A stretch of 64,000 nucleotides of DNA from Streptosporangium subroseum. GTDB lineage: Bacteria > Actinomycetota > Actinomycetes > Streptosporangiales > Streptosporangiaceae. Shown one piece after another: positions 44,011 to 52,420 of the stretch. Location: contig NZ_FZOD01000038.1 of NCBI RefSeq assembly GCF_900188345.1, positions 1 to 64,000 on the forward strand. Direction: 5' to 3'. Both the position numbers and the translations under genes were made by a program. Under the pieces are notes generated by a model. It saw only the letters and a program-made list of their open reading frames with translations. It was not told where the DNA came from and made no database searches. Numbering within the stretch: the first letter of the stretch is position 1; the number at the start of each line of letters is the position of its first letter.

Positions 44011-44307
44011 GTCTTTCCCCGTATCTCAATATCTGGTGTGTCCGATCGGATCACAACCGGTGGGAGGGCTGGGTGGGTGTTGTGCGCGGTGCGCTGCGCC
44101 TGATTCCAGCACACCGCGATTCCATCGCGCGAAACCGGGGGTCATATGATCTGGACACTCCTGAAATTTGATCGCGGATTTCGTTGTTGTTACACGAGGG
44201 ATTTGCGGATTCCGGAGTTCTTGCACTCTGGTGCCACGTTTTCACTTGGCAAGGGCTGTTTTGGCATGCAGACTGTTGGGAGCCCAGCTCAACGAGGGAA
44301 GATTGTG
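44011..44307. other. Divergent promoter region of peptidase and aminotransferase genes
   Basis: No gene. An inverted repeat GAAAT-N10-ATTTC (44163-44182) lies in an AT-richer stretch and may be a regulator site for the aminotransferase. No clear consensus promoter was found. Confidence 0.4.
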
Positions 44308-45699
44308 ATGACGCACCCTGAAAATGACGTGGCCTCGCTCATGCAGGCCGCGCAGGACAACCTGTGGATGCACTTCACCCGGCACAGCTCCTACGCGGGC
44401 GCCGAAGTGCCGATGATCGTGCGGGGCGAAGGCTCCTATATCTATGACGTGCACGGTAAGCGCTACCTTGACGGCCTCGCGGGACTGTTCGTGGTCCAGG
44501 CCGGGCACGGTCGCAGCGAACTGGCCGAGGCCGCCGCCAAGCAGGCTCAGGAGCTGGCGTTCTTCCCGCTGTGGTCGTACGCGCACCCCAAGGCCGTCGA
44601 GCTCGCCCAGCGCCTGGCCGCCGAGACCCCCGGAGACCTGAACCGCGTCTTCTTCACCACCGGTGGCGGCGAGGCCGTCGAGACCGCGTGGAAGCTCGCC
44701 AAGCAGTTCTTCAAAGTCACCGGCAAGCCGCTCAAGCACAAGGTCATCAGCCGCCAGATCGCCTACCACGGCACCCCGCACGGCGCCCTGTCGATCACCG
44801 GCATCCCGGCCTTCAAGGAGATGTTCGAGCCGCTGGTCCCGGGTTCGATCAGGGTGCCCAACACCAACCACTACCGGGCCGACGAGATCACCGGCGTGCC
44901 CGGCATGACGCCGGAGCAGTACGGCTACTGGGCCGCCGAGCGCGTCGCCCGTGCCATCGAGATGGAGGGCCCGGACACCGTGGCCGCCGTCTTCGTCGAG
45001 CCGGTGCAGAACGCCGGCGGGTGCTTCCCGCCGCCGCCCGGATACTTCAAGCGCCTGCGCGAGATCTGCGACGAGTACGACGTTCTCCTCGTCTCCGACG
45101 AGGTCATCTGCGCCTTCGGCCGCCTCGGCACCATGTTCGGCGGGCAGAAGTTCGACTACGTCCCCGACATGATCACCTGCGCCAAGGGCATGACCAGCGG
45201 CTACTCGCCGATCGGCGCCATGATCGCCTCCGAGCGTCTCTTCGAGCCGTTCAAGACCGGCACCCAGATGTTCGCCCACGGCTACACCTTCGGCGGCCAC
45301 CCGGTGTCCTCGGCCGTGGCCCTGGCCAACCTCGACCTGTTCGAGCGAGAGGACCTGCTCGGGCACGTGACCCGTAACGAGCCGGTCTTCCGCTCGACCC
45401 TGGAGCGTCTCCTCGACCTGCCGATCGTCGGCGACGTGCGCGGCTCCGGCTACTTCTGGGGCATCGAGCTCGTCAAGGACAAGGGCACCAAGCAGACCTT
45501 CAACGCCGAGGAGTCCGAGCGCCTCATCCGCGGCTTCCTCACCCCGGCCCTCTACGAGGCGGGCCTGTACTGCCGCGCCGACGACCGCGGCGACCCGGTC
45601 ATCCAGCTCGCCCCGCCGCTCATCTGCGGTCCCAAGGAGTTCGACGAGATCGAGTCGATCCTCCGCTCCGTGCTGACGGAGGCGGGGAACCGGCTCTGA
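44308..45699 (+). CDS. Class III aminotransferase (PLP)
   Basis: The 463-residue enzyme has the PLP Lys in MITCAKGMTSGYSPIGAM, the Asp of LVSDEVICAFGRLG, and FFTTGGGEAVETAWKLA for phosphate binding. It resembles omega-amino acid:pyruvate (beta-alanine, GABA or putrescine type) aminotransferases. Next downstream is an alanine dehydrogenase, which can oxidise the alanine formed and regenerate pyruvate, so the two likely act together. ATG 44308 follows GAGGGA; a longer open frame starts at 44146 but its first 54 residues look non-coding. Confidence 0.87.
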   Translation: MTHPENDVASLMQAAQDNLWMHFTRHSSYAGAEVPMIVRGEGSYIYDVHGKRYLDGLAGLFVVQAGHGRSELAEAAAKQAQELAFFPLWSYAHPKAVELAQRLAAETPGDLNRVFFTTGGGEAVETAWKLAKQFFKVTGKPLKHKVISRQIAYHGTPHGALSITGIPAFKEMFEPLVPGSIRVPNTNHYRADEITGVPGMTPEQYGYWAAERVARAIEMEGPDTVAAVFVEPVQNAGGCFPPPPGYFKRLREICDEYDVLLVSDEVICAFGRLGTMFGGQKFDYVPDMITCAKGMTSGYSPIGAMIASERLFEPFKTGTQMFAHGYTFGGHPVSSAVALANLDLFEREDLLGHVTRNEPVFRSTLERLLDLPIVGDVRGSGYFWGIELVKDKGTKQTFNAEESERLIRGFLTPALYEAGLYCRADDRGDPVIQLAPPLICGPKEFDEIESILRSVLTEAGNRL

Positions 45700-45852
45700 G
45701 CGCGCCGCCGTACACGACCCGGTAACCGGCGTGTCGTGTACGGCGACCGGCGTGTCGCCGCAGGCGGCCACCGAGCCGCGCATACGGCGGCTCACCGCCA
45801 CTGAGAACCACGCACGCCGCTCGCGGTCTCATGACCCATGGCGGCCGAGCCA

Positions 45853-45944
45853 CGTACGGGGCTCGCGGCTCACCGAAGCGTGACCGCGCCTGCCTGAACG
45901 TACGGGGTTCGCGGCTCACCCAAGCGTGACCGTGCCTCCCTGAA
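45853..45944. repeat. 46-bp tandem duplication upstream of ald
   Basis: Two copies (45853-45898 and 45899-45944) start CGTACGGGGCTCGCGGCTCA and CGTACGGGGTTCGCGGCTCA and match at all but a few bases. They end 49 bp before the alanine dehydrogenase start. The remaining 45700-45852 stretch has no gene. Confidence 0.75.
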
Positions 45945-45992
45945 TCGGGTGGTGACCTCCGCCCTGAAATTTAAATCCCGAAAGGAACCGTT

Positions 45993-47108
45993 ATGAAGAT
46001 CGGCGTGCCTGCCGAGGTCAAGAACCACGAGTACCGCGTCGCCGCGACCCCGGCGGGCGTGCACGAGCTGGTTCGCCACGGTCACGAGGTCTACATCCAA
46101 CGCGGCGCGGGCCTCGGCTCGCACCTTCCCGACGAGGACTACCTCTTCGCCGGTGCGAAGATCCTCGACACCGCCGACGAGGTGTGGGGCCAGACCGAGA
46201 TGATCCTCAAGGTCAAGGAGCCGATCGCGGAGGAGTACCACCGCATGCGTGCGGGGCAGGTGCTCTTCACCTACCTGCACCTCGCGGCCGGCCGCGAGTG
46301 CACCGACGCCCTGCTCAAGCAGCAGGTCACCGGCATCGCCTACGAGACCGTCCAGGTCGGCAACACCCTGCCGCTGCTCGCCCCGATGTCCGAGGTCGCG
46401 GGCCGTCTGGCCCCGCAGGTCGGCGCCTACAACCTGATGCGCTTCAACGGCGGCCGCGGCGTGCTGCCCGGCGGCGTGCCCGGCGTGGCCCCCGCCAAGA
46501 TCGTCGTCATCGGCGCCGGTGTCTCCGGCCTCAACGCGGCGCAGATCGCGGTCGGCATGGGCGCGGACGTCACCGTCCTCGACCTCAACGTCGACCGGCT
46601 GCGCTTCATCGACGCCATCTACCAGGGCCGCCTGAAGACCCTCGTCTCGACCTCCTACGCGATCGAGCAGGAGGTTCTCGAGGCCGACCTGGTCATCGGC
46701 GCGGTGCTGATCCCGGGCGCCAAGGCCCCGACCCTCGTCTCCAACGAGCTGGTCTCCCGCATGAAGCCGGGCTCCGTGCTCGTCGACATCGCCATCGACC
46801 AGGGCGGCTGCTTCGAGGACTCGCGCCCGACCACGCACGCCGAGCCGACCTACCAGGTCCACAACTCGATCTTCTACTGCGTGGCCAACATGCCGGGTTC
46901 GGTGGCCAACACCTCCACCTACGCGCTGACCAACGCGACGCTGCCCTACGCGGTCAAGCTGGCGAACCTGGGCTGGAAGTCGGCACTCCAGCAGGACCCC
47001 GCCCTGGCGCTGGGCCTCAACACCCACGCGGGCCGGCTCACCAACGACCAGGTCGCGCTCGCGCTCGACCTGCCGTCCGTGCCGGTCTCAACGGTCATCG
47101 CCGCCTGA
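45993..47108 (+). CDS. ald: Alanine dehydrogenase
   Basis: The 371-residue protein is full length and colinear with known alanine dehydrogenases. The catalytic Lys75 (KVKEP) and His96 (YLHLA) are at the canonical positions, and VIGAGVSGLNAAQIAVGMGA is the NAD-binding loop. It reversibly converts alanine to pyruvate and ammonia with NAD. AAAGGA precedes the ATG. The preceding class III aminotransferase suggests a combined transamination/alanine recycling unit. Confidence 0.93.
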   Translation: MKIGVPAEVKNHEYRVAATPAGVHELVRHGHEVYIQRGAGLGSHLPDEDYLFAGAKILDTADEVWGQTEMILKVKEPIAEEYHRMRAGQVLFTYLHLAAGRECTDALLKQQVTGIAYETVQVGNTLPLLAPMSEVAGRLAPQVGAYNLMRFNGGRGVLPGGVPGVAPAKIVVIGAGVSGLNAAQIAVGMGADVTVLDLNVDRLRFIDAIYQGRLKTLVSTSYAIEQEVLEADLVIGAVLIPGAKAPTLVSNELVSRMKPGSVLVDIAIDQGGCFEDSRPTTHAEPTYQVHNSIFYCVANMPGSVANTSTYALTNATLPYAVKLANLGWKSALQQDPALALGLNTHAGRLTNDQVALALDLPSVPVSTVIAA

Positions 47109-47144
47109 TCCGACACCCGTACGGGCCCCGCTTGGCGGACGGAC

Positions 47145-47198
47145 CGGAAAAGCACGGCTCCATGGTCGCACCCGTGACCGTGGAGCCGTGCTTTTCCG
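47145..47198. terminator. Bidirectional terminator between ald and the Sel1 gene
   Basis: 23-bp arms (47145-47167, 47176-47198) with one mismatch; the outer ends read GGAAAA and TTTTCC, giving a U-rich end in both directions. The genes converge here. Confidence 0.8.
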
Positions 47199-47226
47199 AT
47201 CTTTACGAAGGCAGGCCCGGTCGTCC

Positions 47227-48639
47227 TCACGGCGCCCGGCCCGAGCGCAGGGCGCGGGCGGTGATCAGGACGTGCTCGACCTCGGCGGGGCTCGGCCAGG
47301 GAGCGCTGCCGGGACGGAGCAGCGCGGCCCGGACCAGGGCCAGATGCTTGATCGCCCCCGGGGGCAACCCGCTCCGCTCGGTCAGCCAGGCCACGACGTC
47401 GGTGTGGTCATGCAGCGGCCGGGTGACGATATCCCAGGTGCCGAGGATCTCGGTCAGCTCGCCGATCTTCAGCGGAGTGCCGCCCCGACGGGACACGGCG
47501 GCCGCGGCCAGCTCGGCGCGGGCGACCAGCTCGGGCTCGGTGGTGCGGTCCCAGATCGGGGACGGCGGGTCCGACAGCCAGCTCTCGGCCTCCTGGGAGA
47601 AACCGGCCGCCGAGAGCAGCGAGGCCAGCTCGACCGCGGCCCGGTGGTGCCCGGCCCGGGCCGCCTGGCGGAACCAGTGCTGTCCGCCCTGAAGGTCATT
47701 GTGCTCGGCGATGAGCAACAGCCCGAAGTTGAAGGCCGCCTCGGGGTCGCCGCCCGCCGCGGCACGGCTGAACCAGTGGCCCGCCGCCTGCGAGTCGCTC
47801 ATCTCCACACACACAAAACCGGCCGTCCGCTGATCGTCGATCCGTCCGGTGTGGGCGGCCCGCTCGAACCAGGCACGGGCGGTGCGCAGATCCCCGTGGG
47901 TCAGCGCGATCCCGCCGAGCTGGGACGCGGCCCCGGGATGCTCGTTCTTGGCGGCCAGCCGGTAGAACGCCTCGGCACCCTCCGGATCCCGGTTGGCCTG
48001 CAGGAACAGGCCCAGATGGTAGGCCGCGTCGGCGTGGCCGCCCCTGGCTGCCAGCTCCCACCAGCGCAGCGTCTCCTCCTCCTCGCCGGAGGCGTAGGCG
48101 AGGAATCCCAGGTCGTTGGCGGAGGCGAGGTCGCCGTCCATCGCCGCCCTGCGGTGCCACTCCCAGGCGGACTTCGTCTCGCCGCCGTCCTCGCAGATCA
48201 GCGCGAGTCGCCGGGCCGCGGCCCGGGAACCCGCCCTGGCCGCCCTCTCGAACCATCGCCGGGCGGCCGGCATGTCACCGCGCTGCTCCAGCAGGAGCGT
48301 CGCCAGGTTCACCGCCGCCTCGACGTCACCGGTGTCCGCGGCGAGCTCGTACCACGCCACGGCCTCCACCAGGCTGCCGTGCTTCTCGTGCCAGATGCCG
48401 AGGTTGTACGCGCTGTCGATGTTGCCCCCGACCGCCGCCCGCTCCCACCAGTGCCGCGCCGCCGAACGGTCGCCATGCTGGGCGAAGTGGCGACCGAGCA
48501 GGTGCGCGGCCTGAATGTCACCGCCGTGCGCGGCGAGCAGCAACTCGGTCTCGCGGTCCGTGTCGTTCTCGTGCTCGGTGCTCCGGGGGATGGGTATCAA
48601 GACCGCAGCCGTCTCCCGATCGTCAGGCCACCACCCCAT
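47227..48639 (-). CDS. Sel1-like/TPR repeat protein
   Basis: The 470-residue protein consists of about nine consecutive Sel1-type 36-residue repeats, recognisable as AA..W.ERAA..G...A..NLG (for example WWERAAVGGNIDSAYNLGIW), followed by a C-terminal helical region of about 110 residues. Such solenoids mediate protein contacts; partner unknown. ATG 48639 has GGGGAGGG before it; an upstream in-frame start at 48678 is less likely. No linked pathway genes. Confidence 0.83.
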   Translation of the reverse strand: MGWWPDDRETAAVLIPIPRSTEHENDTDRETELLLAAHGGDIQAAHLLGRHFAQHGDRSAARHWWERAAVGGNIDSAYNLGIWHEKHGSLVEAVAWYELAADTGDVEAAVNLATLLLEQRGDMPAARRWFERAARAGSRAAARRLALICEDGGETKSAWEWHRRAAMDGDLASANDLGFLAYASGEEEETLRWWELAARGGHADAAYHLGLFLQANRDPEGAEAFYRLAAKNEHPGAASQLGGIALTHGDLRTARAWFERAAHTGRIDDQRTAGFVCVEMSDSQAAGHWFSRAAAGGDPEAAFNFGLLLIAEHNDLQGGQHWFRQAARAGHHRAAVELASLLSAAGFSQEAESWLSDPPSPIWDRTTEPELVARAELAAAAVSRRGGTPLKIGELTEILGTWDIVTRPLHDHTDVVAWLTERSGLPPGAIKHLALVRAALLRPGSAPWPSPAEVEHVLITARALRSGRAP

Positions 48640-48741
48640 GTCGCCCTCCCCGCCGACGATGCACAGCCGATAGCGCACAGACTGTCACGTAACCATGCGA
48701 CAGCGGAGCGTTATTACCGACTTCGGTCTTCCGGCGCGCTC

Positions 48742-48837
48742 GGAGGAACGCTCATCGAAGGGCGCGGAGGAACGCTCGGAGGGCTTGGAGAGATCCTCAT
48801 CGGAGGAACGCTCATCACGCTCATCGGGGAACGCTCA
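48742..48837. repeat. GGAGGAACGCTC repeat cluster over a stop codon
   Basis: GGAGGAACGCTC occurs at 48742, 48766 and 48802, with the variant GGGGAACGCTC at 48827. The last copy contains the stop codon (48835-48837) of the UreH-like gene. The region is also upstream of the Sel1 gene. Confidence 0.7.
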
Positions 48838-50157
48838 GAGGAAGGTGATGAAACCCACGTACATCCCCATCGAACAGACGTAACGCAACGATCCAGGAGG
48901 GCGCGGGTCAAGCCGTACGGTGGCGGGCAGGGCCACGTCGCGGCCGTCGATCGTGAGCATCCGGGTGCAGCCGGGGGCGCCCACGAGGTGGAAGACGATC
49001 TCGGCGGACACGCCCGCGCGGGCGGTCACCACCCCCGGCCGGTAGCCGCGGTCGGTGGCCCAGACGTCGATCCGCTGGGTGCCGTCGGCGCGCACGGTCG
49101 CCGCCGCCGCGGGCGAACCGCCGGAGCCGGGAAGCCAGCCGCCCAGGCTCATCCCCGAGGCGATCGTCCACAGGCCCGTGGCCAGCGCGACGATCCCCGC
49201 CAGCGCCGCCAGCCTGGTCGTGGCGACCCGTCGAAGGGCCAGCCCGAGCAGCGCGAACGCGGGCGCCGTCCCCACCGCGAACCCGGCCATCACCGCCGCC
49301 CCGCCCAGCGCGGATCCGCTGGAGACCGCCACCACCTCGGTGCTGAGCGTGACCCCGCAGGGCAGCAGGATCGTCGCCGCTCCCAGCATCACCGCCCTGA
49401 CCCCGGGAGCGACCACCCCGCCCCCGAAGGTGAGAGCCCTCTCCCCGGAGGCGGTCGGTTCGGTCCGGGAGACGAGCGTCCCGCTCCCAGAGGCGGCCGG
49501 TCCGTTCCCGGAGGTGATCGTCCCGCTCCCAGAGGCGGCCGGCCCGGTCCCGGAGGTGATCGTCCCGTTCCCGGAGATGGCCGGCCCGCTCCCAGAGGTG
49601 AGCCTTTCGTCCCCAGAGACGGCCGGTCCGTTCCCAGAGGGGAGCGTTCCGCCCTCGGGGACCGTGGCCTGTGAGGCGATCGTCCTGCCCCCGAAAACCG
49701 TGGCACGGAGGGCGATCACCTTGCCTCCGAAAGCCGCCGCCCGGGAGGCGACGGTCCGGTGCGGGGCGCACCCGACCGGCTCGCGCCTGAACATGCGGGC
49801 ACCGAAGACCATGACCGCGATCCCCGCCACGACGAGCAGCGCGGCCCTCACCTCGGGTCCCAGCTGTACGGCGGAGCCGACCAGGCCGAGAAGCGCCCCG
49901 GCCACCACGTGCGAACCGGAACGGCCGGCCAGAAACAGCGAGACGACCGCAGGACCCGACGGCTCCCGGACCATAGGGCGGTCCCCGCCACAGACAGGGT
50001 TTTCACGGGAGGTGAGCCCGGCGAGCAGGCCCCCCTGCATCGCCGTACACGAGGCCGTGCCCGCCACCAGCCCGGCGGCGAGCCCCCCGGCGAACAGCGC
50101 GGCCAGGCCCGCGCTCAGCGGACGGCCAGAGTTGCGATCCAGATCCCCACGGAGCAA
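48835..50157 (-). CDS. UreH/DsbD-like membrane protein with cupredoxin-like tail
   Basis: The 440-residue protein starts (TTG) with a membrane segment containing GTASCTAMQGGLLAGL, the family start of UreH-like transmembrane proteins, has further segments at about 80-120 and 255-335 (LLPCGVTLSTEV), and ends in an extracytoplasmic beta domain with PGCTRMLTI and YVCSMGMYVG, a metal-binding pattern of cupredoxin-like domains. A 115-residue low-complexity insert (about 135-250) splits the membrane domain and includes five 14-residue repeats. A role in copper or metal handling is inferred. Confidence 0.75.
   Translation of the reverse strand: MLRGDLDRNSGRPLSAGLAALFAGGLAAGLVAGTASCTAMQGGLLAGLTSRENPVCGGDRPMVREPSGPAVVSLFLAGRSGSHVVAGALLGLVGSAVQLGPEVRAALLVVAGIAVMVFGARMFRREPVGCAPHRTVASRAAAFGGKVIALRATVFGGRTIASQATVPEGGTLPSGNGPAVSGDERLTSGSGPAISGNGTITSGTGPAASGSGTITSGNGPAASGSGTLVSRTEPTASGERALTFGGGVVAPGVRAVMLGAATILLPCGVTLSTEVVAVSSGSALGGAAVMAGFAVGTAPAFALLGLALRRVATTRLAALAGIVALATGLWTIASGMSLGGWLPGSGGSPAAAATVRADGTQRIDVWATDRGYRPGVVTARAGVSAEIVFHLVGAPGCTRMLTIDGRDVALPATVRLDPRPPGSLRYVCSMGMYVGFITFL
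49429..49638 (-). repeat. 42-bp in-frame repeat coding a 14-residue motif
   Basis: Five units code SGNGPAVSGDERLT, SGSGPAISGNGTIT, SGTGPAASGSGTIT, SGNGPAASGSGTLV and SRTEPTASGERALT (residues 174-243 of the UreH-like protein), forming a Gly/Ser/Thr-rich loop. About 12-residue repeats with TVFGG precede them. Confidence 0.85.
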
Positions 50158-50242
50158 AACTAACCATGCCAGATCGGAACCGACAGTAACAATATATTCA
50201 CTTTGTGCTCATAACATGCTCCCCTGGGCGGGGTTGAGCTTG

Positions 50243-50440
50243 CATCCCCGAGACATACGGGCCGACGCCCCCGGAGAGACGGTCCTGTACCCCCGAGGGT
50301 GTGAGCCTGTGCGTGTGAGCCTGCGCCCCCCGAAGGGGTAGGTCTGCGCCCTCGAAGGTGCGGACCTGGCCTCCCGGGGGTGCGGGCCGGCCCCCGAAGG
50401 TGCGAGCCTGGGCCCCGGAGGGGTGCGGGATCTACGAGAC
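50243..50440. repeat. Degenerate GCCCCCGAAGGTGCG repeats at the 3' end of the SHOCT gene
   Basis: About seven degenerate 22-30-bp units with the core CCCCGAAGGTGCGNNCCTG follow one another. The last includes the SHOCT stop codon (50432-50434). This fills most of the gap between the UreH-like and SHOCT genes. Confidence 0.5.
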
Positions 50441-50710
50441 GCCGCCCCTCAGGACCGAGGTGTGCTCGAAGTATTCGTCGCTGCTCATCTCGCCGCGGGC
50501 GTACCGCTCGGCGAGGATCTGTTCCGCCGACGCGGTCGTGCTGACCGGACTCGACGGGGACGCGCGGTGGCCGCTCCACGGCCCCCACCCGTTGCGCCGG
50601 GCACGGAACGCCAACGTCGCCAGTGCGACCCAGAACAGGATCCAGAAGGCCGGAAACACCGGCCACCACATCCCAGGCCCCCAGTGCGGAGCCAATGCGA
50701 GGACATCCAT
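50432..50710 (-). CDS. SHOCT-domain small membrane protein
   Basis: The 92-residue protein has one membrane segment (WWPVFPAFWILFWVALATLAF, about 15-35) and a C-terminal SHOCT motif, AEQILAERYARGEMSSDEY. SHOCT domains are short oligomerisation modules often tied to membrane proteins. The ATG at 50710 follows AAGGAGG. It precedes the UreH-like metal-handling gene on the same strand, as SHOCT proteins often do near metal transport genes; role unknown. Confidence 0.85.
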   Translation of the reverse strand: MDVLALAPHWGPGMWWPVFPAFWILFWVALATLAFRARRNGWGPWSGHRASPSSPVSTTASAEQILAERYARGEMSSDEYFEHTSVLRGGVS

Positions 50711-51061
50711 GTCTACCTCCTTCGACGCTCTCCACATTCCTCTGGAAAGCCACGAAGGGAATCGCCCCGTCGTCTCATCTCGCTCTACCGCGCGGGGCGT
50801 ACGGGTCCCGTTATGCGCGCCCCGGACCTTACGAGTGTGCGAACCCCGTTATGGGTCGCCAAGGGTTTGCGGGGCGGTGAGGTCTGTCGCGGGTCGAGGG
50901 AACTCGCGGGGTGGCGCTTGTTCCGGCTCGACGGGATCTCGCGGGCTTACCGGCCTTGTCACGGGTCGCCAGGAGCTTGGGGTGATACGGGTCGCCCAGG
51001 ATCTCGCGGGCGTATGGGCCTCGTTACGAGTTGCCGGGATCTTGCGGGGGGACGGGGCTTG
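50711..51061. repeat. Repeat-bearing intergenic region at the 3' end of the Uma2 gene
   Basis: No gene in 50711-51023. Irregular copies of GTTACGGGTCGCCAGGATCT start near 50848, 50958, 50984 and 51023; the last covers the stop codon of the Uma2 gene (51024-51026). Copies are spaced unevenly and are degenerate. Confidence 0.5.
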
Positions 51062-51686
51062 CCTGGAGGTTACTCAGGATCTTCTCGAAGGCCGAGGTCT
51101 CCAGGGTGAAGCCGACCGGCTCGGGGATGTGCAGCGCGGAGCCCACCGCGACGCGGGTGAGGGTCTGGTATTCCCCCGCCTTTGGATCGCTGAAGACCGT
51201 CACGGTGGGAGGCGTGGCCACGGGGTCGATGAGCAGCATCAGGGGGACCAGCCCGGAGGCGTAGAGGTCGGGTTTGCGGTCGCGGTCGTCGACGACGCTT
51301 CCCGGCGACACGATCTCGGCGACCATGAGCAGGCCGGAGGAGAGCAGCTCGCGGGCGCCCCAGCGGGGGCAGTCGGCGGGGGCCAGGACGAAGTCGGGCT
51401 CGACCGGATCGCGGGGCCCGTCGATGCAGACGTCGACGTTGCCGCTGAAACCGTCCCACCCCTTCTCCTCGATGAGCGGAAGGAGGGCGCTGTAAAGGCG
51501 CATTGCGATTCTGGCGTGCTCGGGGGTGCCCACCGGGCTCACTATGAGTCTCCCGTCGATGATCTCGGTCCGTAGTCCGGGAAGTTGGGGAAGCGCGTCG
51601 AAGAGCTCGCGCGCCGTACTTGGCAGGGGCTTGGACGCGGTCTCGGGTGAAGGCCGTAGTTTGGCGTGGCTCCGCTGCGATGTCAT
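51024..51686 (-). CDS. Uma2-family (PD-(D/E)XK nuclease-fold) protein
   Basis: The 220-residue protein has the Uma2 pattern: TEIIDGRLIVSPVGTPEHARI near the start, VEPDFVLAP (Asp of the nuclease core), and MVAEIVSPGSVVDDRDRKPDLYAS with Glu and Lys of the PD-(D/E)XK site. The family is abundant in actinomycetes and of uncertain biological role. ATG 51686 lies 8 bp from GGAGGG; ATG 51692 is possible. Confidence 0.87.
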   Translation of the reverse strand: MTSQRSHAKLRPSPETASKPLPSTARELFDALPQLPGLRTEIIDGRLIVSPVGTPEHARIAMRLYSALLPLIEEKGWDGFSGNVDVCIDGPRDPVEPDFVLAPADCPRWGARELLSSGLLMVAEIVSPGSVVDDRDRKPDLYASGLVPLMLLIDPVATPPTVTVFSDPKAGEYQTLTRVAVGSALHIPEPVGFTLETSAFEKILSNLQASPVPPQDPGNS

Positions 51687-51772
51687 GGCCATTCCCCTCC
51701 GTGTTTTGATGAACACGTTGAGTATCTCGGTTGGAGGGGCCAAGTACGAGGTTTTCCCGGTAGGGCGGAGGG

Positions 51773-52420
51773 TCAGCCCCAGCCGGGGCGGACCAGGCCG
51801 GACTCGTAGGCGATGACGACGAGCTGGGCGCGGTCGCGGGCGTGCAGTTTCATCATGGCCCGGCTGACGTGGGTCTTCGCGGTGGCCGGGCTCATGAAGA
51901 GTTTCCGGGCGATCTCGTCGTTGGTCATGCCCGTGCCGACCAGGGTGAGGACCTCGCGCTCGCGGTCGGTGAGCAGGCCGAGGTCGTGGCCGGAGCGGGG
52001 TTCCTTGGCGCGGCTGGCGTATTCGGCGATCAGGCGGCGGGTCACGCCGGGGGAGAGCAGGGCGTCGCCGGCGGCCACGACGCGGACGGCCTGGATGAGC
52101 TCGGCCGGTTCGGTGTCCTTGACCAGAAAGCCGCTGGCGCCGTTGCGGAGGGCCTCGAAGACGTATTCGTCGAGCTCGAAGGTGGTCAGAATGATGATCT
52201 TCGGTCCCGGGGGCATCTCCCGGGTGGCGGTCAGCCCGTCCATGCCGGGCATGCGGATGTCCATCAGGACCACGTCGGGTTCGTGCTCGGCGGCCAGGCG
52301 CAGGGCCTGCGCGCCGTCGGAGGCCTCGGCCACCACGGTCATTCCGGGCTGGGCGTCCAGCAGGGCCCGGAATCCGGCCCTGACCAGCGCCTGGTCGTCG
52401 GCGAGGACGATCTTGATCAT
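51773..52420 (-). CDS. NarL/LuxR-type response regulator
   Basis: The 215-residue regulator has a receiver domain with the acidic pair in LADDQ, the phosphorylated Asp54 in VVLMDIRMP and the Lys of LVKDTEP, then a LuxR helix-turn-helix LTDREREVLTLVGTGMTNDEIARKLF (given in part). Its start overlaps the stop of the histidine kinase gene by 4 bp, so the two form one two-component system. Targets unknown; the divergent ggt gene is a candidate. Confidence 0.92.
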   Translation of the reverse strand: MIKIVLADDQALVRAGFRALLDAQPGMTVVAEASDGAQALRLAAEHEPDVVLMDIRMPGMDGLTATREMPPGPKIIILTTFELDEYVFEALRNGASGFLVKDTEPAELIQAVRVVAAGDALLSPGVTRRLIAEYASRAKEPRSGHDLGLLTDREREVLTLVGTGMTNDEIARKLFMSPATAKTHVSRAMMKLHARDRAQLVVIAYESGLVRPGWG

